Of a stretch of 64,000 bases of DNA, positions 61,381 to 64,000 are shown in pieces. Origin of the DNA: Aliiroseovarius sp. F20344 (GTDB lineage: Bacteria; Pseudomonadota; Alphaproteobacteria; Rhodobacterales; Rhodobacteraceae). Each line of letters begins with the position of its first letter. The first letter of the stretch is position 1. The stretch spans positions 310,001 through 374,000 of the forward strand of contig NZ_JALKBG010000006.1 in assembly GCF_023016155.1 (NCBI RefSeq), given 5' to 3'. Both the position numbers and the translations under genes were made by a program. The notes beneath the pieces are model-generated. The model was not told where the DNA came from, did not search any database, and saw nothing but the letters and a program-made list of their open reading frames with translations.

Positions 61381-62757
61381 TTACACGTTCAAAAGCAAAT
61401 GCTGCCGTTCCCAAGGCGAGATTTCGCGTTGGTATTCTTCATTCTCAGCCCATTTGATATCGGAATAAAGCTTGCAGAATTCCTCGCCCAGAACGGCGCG
61501 AATTTCTTTTGCCTCATCAAACAAATCCAATGCGGCGCGCAGGGCGGCCGGCAGGGGTTGCTCTACTTCCCAAACCTCTTTTGTGGCTTCCTTGCGCGGC
61601 TCGACCTTGTTCATCATGCCAAGATACCCGCACGCCAGCGAGGCTGCGATGGCTATATATGGGTTTGCATCCATGCCGATGACGCGGTTTTCCAGACGCC
61701 GTGCTGCCGGGCCGGAATGTGGTACCCGTAAGCCCGTCGTGCGATTGTCCGACGCCCATTCCAAGTTGGCAGGGGCGGATTGACCTTCCACAGTGATGCG
61801 ACGGAACGAGTTCACGTAAGGGGCCAGAAGCGGTACGATATCCATCGTGTATTTCTGAGACCCGCCGATGAACCAGCGGAACAGATCAGACGCGCTGCCA
61901 TCTTCGTTTGAGAAGATGTTTTTGCCGGTATTCGCATCCACAATGCTTTGATGCACATGCATCGCGCTGCCTGGCTCGTCCCGAATGGGTTTGGCCATGA
62001 ACGTCGCAAACACGCCGTTCTTTAGCGCGGCCTCGCGGATCGTGCGCTTGAAATAGAACACTTGATCGGCAAGGTTCACAGGATCGCCGTGGTTCAGGTT
62101 GATCTCGATCTGACCGGCGCCACCTTCTTGAATTACGGTGTCGATCTCAAGCCCTTGCGCTTCAGCGTAATCATAGATCGTGTCGATGACCGGTCCGTGA
62201 TCGTCCACGGCGGACATCGAATACACTTGACGGCTTGCACCCTTTCGACCGGTTCGCCCAATCGGGGGTTCAATCGGTTCGTTGGGATCGTGGTTGGGCT
62301 TGGTGAGGTAAAACTCAAGCTCGGGCGCGATAATCGGCTTCCAGCCCTTGTCTGCATAAAGACCGACGATACGCTTCAACAATGCGCGCGGGGATACAGC
62401 CAGAGGCGACCCGTCGCGGTTGAACATATCGCAGATCACCTGTACCGAAACATCATCGGCCCAAGGCACGGCACAGGCGGTGCTCATGTCCGGGCGAAGC
62501 ACAACATCACGTTCAAGCCACTGGTTCTCGATCTCCATATCCACGTATTCGCCAGAAATTGTCTGGTAGAAGAGAGATATGGGCAAGGCGAGTTCGGCTT
62601 CAGGATCAAATTTCGTGGCGGGCATCGCTTTCCCGCGCGAGGTTCCGACAATGTCGGGGATGATGCACTCCACTTCTTCAATGCGACGACCATTTGCATA
62701 GGCGACAAAATCAGCGGACAAGTTCGAGGCCCAATCCAAGGGGCGCTTTGGTGACAT
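61381..62757 (-). CDS. Glutamine synthetase family protein (GlnT/PuuA-like)
   Basis: This 458-residue protein starts at the ATG giving MSPKRPLDW, with AGGAGG upstream. Class I GS-fold motifs are present: PIIAPELEFYL, GAGQIEINLNHGDP, GSAMHVHQSI, and NRTTGLRVPHS with ENRVIGMDANPYIAIAAS. The sequence is of the GlnT or gamma-glutamyl-polyamine synthetase type rather than the main GlnA: it is shorter and lacks the usual adenylylation-site context. Likely reaction: ATP-dependent gamma-glutamylation of an amine such as putrescine or ethanolamine. It is divergent from an amino-acid ABC transporter that may supply its substrate. Confidence 0.85.
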   Translation of the reverse strand: MSPKRPLDWASNLSADFVAYANGRRIEEVECIIPDIVGTSRGKAMPATKFDPEAELALPISLFYQTISGEYVDMEIENQWLERDVVLRPDMSTACAVPWADDVSVQVICDMFNRDGSPLAVSPRALLKRIVGLYADKGWKPIIAPELEFYLTKPNHDPNEPIEPPIGRTGRKGASRQVYSMSAVDDHGPVIDTIYDYAEAQGLEIDTVIQEGGAGQIEINLNHGDPVNLADQVFYFKRTIREAALKNGVFATFMAKPIRDEPGSAMHVHQSIVDANTGKNIFSNEDGSASDLFRWFIGGSQKYTMDIVPLLAPYVNSFRRITVEGQSAPANLEWASDNRTTGLRVPHSGPAARRLENRVIGMDANPYIAIAASLACGYLGMMNKVEPRKEATKEVWEVEQPLPAALRAALDLFDEAKEIRAVLGEEFCKLYSDIKWAENEEYQREISPWERQHLLLNV

Positions 62758-62939
62758 CAAAACCTCCTACAACGTCGGTGTCATGCCGTCGTTGGTTTGA
62801 AATAAATACGGTGTGAAATATTTGATCAAAAAATTGGGGAAGGTCAATGGCCCTGTTTCAAAAGGTGCTTTTTCGCTCGCCCAGTTAGGTGGTTCACGCT
62901 AGGCTCAAGCAAAACATCCAATCTGGGGAGATGACCGAA

Positions 62940-63755
62940 ATGAAAAAAGTGCTGACGATCATGTGCGCTTCGCTTGTGGGCAGTGCGGCCTATGCGGCTG
63001 ACAATTGCGCAGCAGGTAAAACCTTGAACGAAGGGGTTCTGACCATCGCGACCGGCAATCCGGCTTACTACCCCTGGGTTATGGATGATGCACCAGAAAG
63101 CAAAAATGGGTTTGAGGCCGCTGTGGCCTATGCCATTGCGAACGAAATGGGATTTGCGGATGACGCGGTAACCTGGGTGCGTACATCGTTCGACGAAGCC
63201 ATTCAGCCCGGCGAAAAAAACTTTGACTTTAACATGCAGCAATACTCGATCACGCCAGAGCGGGAAGAGATGGTTGATTTCTCGCTGCCCTACTACAGCT
63301 CAGCGATGGCAGTTCTTACAACCCAATCCGTGGCCGATAAAGTGGGTGCGCCGACATTGGATGCGCTGAAAGGTCTTGTGTGGGGGGCAGGGGCTTCGCA
63401 CACCGGTGCGTCTATGGTGGGTGAAGTTATATCTCCTGAAAATGATGTGCTTTTATACAATGACAACACGGATGTGACTGCGGCCCTTCAGGCCAATCAG
63501 ATTGATGCGGCTCTGTTTGACCTGCCAACCGCGCTTTACCTGTCGGCTGTGGTGGTCGAGAACGGAGCACTGCTTGGCCAATTCCCGGCAGAGCGTTCGG
63601 ACAATCCAGATCAGTTTGGCGCTCTCATGGCGGATGGCAGCGCTTTGAAGCCTTGTGTTGATGAAGCCATTCAGGCGCTGACGGATTCGGGAAAACTGGC
63701 TGAGATTGAAGCCGAGTGGCTTCAGGCAGCAACAGGTGTTCCGGTAATCGAATAA
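62940..63755 (+). CDS. Amino-acid ABC transporter substrate-binding protein
   Basis: The protein is 271 residues from the ATG giving MKKVLTIM, with GGGGAG 9 bases upstream. A signal peptide (about 19 residues, cut after AYA) precedes the bacterial solute-binding protein 3 fold: TIATGNPAYYPWV, EMVDFSLPYYSSAMAVL and FDLPTALYLSAVV. It binds an amino acid or related compound in the periplasm. The permease gene follows after 17 bp. Its location opposite a polyamine-type glutamine synthetase suggests an amine or amino-acid substrate. Confidence 0.88.
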   Translation: MKKVLTIMCASLVGSAAYAADNCAAGKTLNEGVLTIATGNPAYYPWVMDDAPESKNGFEAAVAYAIANEMGFADDAVTWVRTSFDEAIQPGEKNFDFNMQQYSITPEREEMVDFSLPYYSSAMAVLTTQSVADKVGAPTLDALKGLVWGAGASHTGASMVGEVISPENDVLLYNDNTDVTAALQANQIDAALFDLPTALYLSAVVVENGALLGQFPAERSDNPDQFGALMADGSALKPCVDEAIQALTDSGKLAEIEAEWLQAATGVPVIE

Positions 63756-63772
63756 GGCGGAAAACGCGCAGA

Positions 63773-64000
63773 ATGACGATGTCTGGTGAACCACCGGCGA
63801 TGCCGGGGCGGCGCGCGCAGTTTGAAGCTGCACAGCGCCGCCGATCCATGTGGGTAGCGGGTGTCTCGACGACACTGGTACTTGTTGCAATTCTGGTTCT
63901 GGTGCCACTTGCGCCTGGATGGGAAGCCGTAAAGAAAAGCTTTTTCAACGGCGGCGTGTTCACGAAGACCTTTCCAGGGCTGCTGAACGCGTTTTTGCTG
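63773..64000 (+). CDS. Amino-acid ABC transporter permease, N-terminal part
   Basis: The frame runs off the right edge after 76 codons: an N-terminal cytosolic part (MTMSGEPPAMPGRRAQFE), a first membrane helix (WVAGVSTTLVLVAILVLVPL) and the start of the periplasmic loop ending in GLLNAFLL. A second ATG lies two codons in. By position after the binding-protein gene it is the His/Glu/Gln-type permease; the diagnostic EAA loop is beyond the window. Confidence 0.75.
   Translation, partial: MTMSGEPPAMPGRRAQFEAAQRRRSMWVAGVSTTLVLVAILVLVPLAPGWEAVKKSFFNGGVFTKTFPGLLNAFLL

Overview
The window looks like a chromosomal segment of a marine alphaproteobacterium of the Rhodobacteraceae (Roseobacter group). 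The reasons are the moderately high GC, PhoX-type phosphatase, TRAP uptake genes, KpsT/KpsE-like capsule export genes beside kdsA, AcnB, and the gene style throughout. I assign it to family level only, because there is no rRNA or other decisive marker.

Layout. 0-9.4 kb: 3' end of phoX, SseB-like and uracil-DNA glycosylase genes, an ArsR regulator with an ArsP-like permease, nhaA with a structured leader, a capsule-export ATPase and KpsE-like protein with kdsA, and tRNA-Gln(TTG). 9.6-11.1 kb: a serine-recombinase C-terminal-like protein divergent from a probable PD-(D/E)XK nuclease, then diverged intergenic repeats. 11.1-15.4 kb: a compact minus-strand cluster of five genes. It encodes a Tat-type Ser-Pro-Ala-repeat protein, an HprK-like kinase fused to a PqqD domain, a second Ser-Pro-Ala protein ending in a PepSY domain, a response regulator and a histidine kinase. 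This is the best candidate here for an undescribed system: a PqqD-guided modification or signalling system acting on exported Ser-rich proteins.

16-28.3 kb is accessory: a serine hydrolase, two paralogous 210-residue tyrosine recombinases about 7 kb apart, LysR/EamA, cupin, GST, a LysE-DUF1772-membrane operon divergent from a TetR gene with two clear operators, chorismate mutase, and a PhyH-type dioxygenase divergent from a LacI regulator with a perfect operator palindrome. 28.3-36.6 kb holds a gene-poor stretch and a four-gene minus-strand cluster of poorly known proteins: a LuxR-type ATPase regulator, a zinc-phospholipase-C-like membrane protein, an Ig-fold-like protein and an aromatic-rich protein.

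36.6-43.8 kb is a probable catabolic module: a DctPQM TRAP transporter divergent from a fluoroacetate-dehalogenase-like hydrolase, a leuCD-type dehydratase and a LysR regulator. 44.2-56.4 kb is a nitrate-respiration locus: a Crp/Fnr regulator, narK1, narK2, narGHJI, a parvulin-type isomerase and a DUF2478 protein. Two FNR/Dnr-like boxes lie in the divergent promoter region. The end holds a DUF5368 protein with a sulfide-dehydrogenase-type flavoprotein, acnB, a glutamine-synthetase family gene and the start of an amino-acid ABC transporter that runs off the edge.

All calls come from reading sequence and recalled family features. No searches or structure predictions were run.
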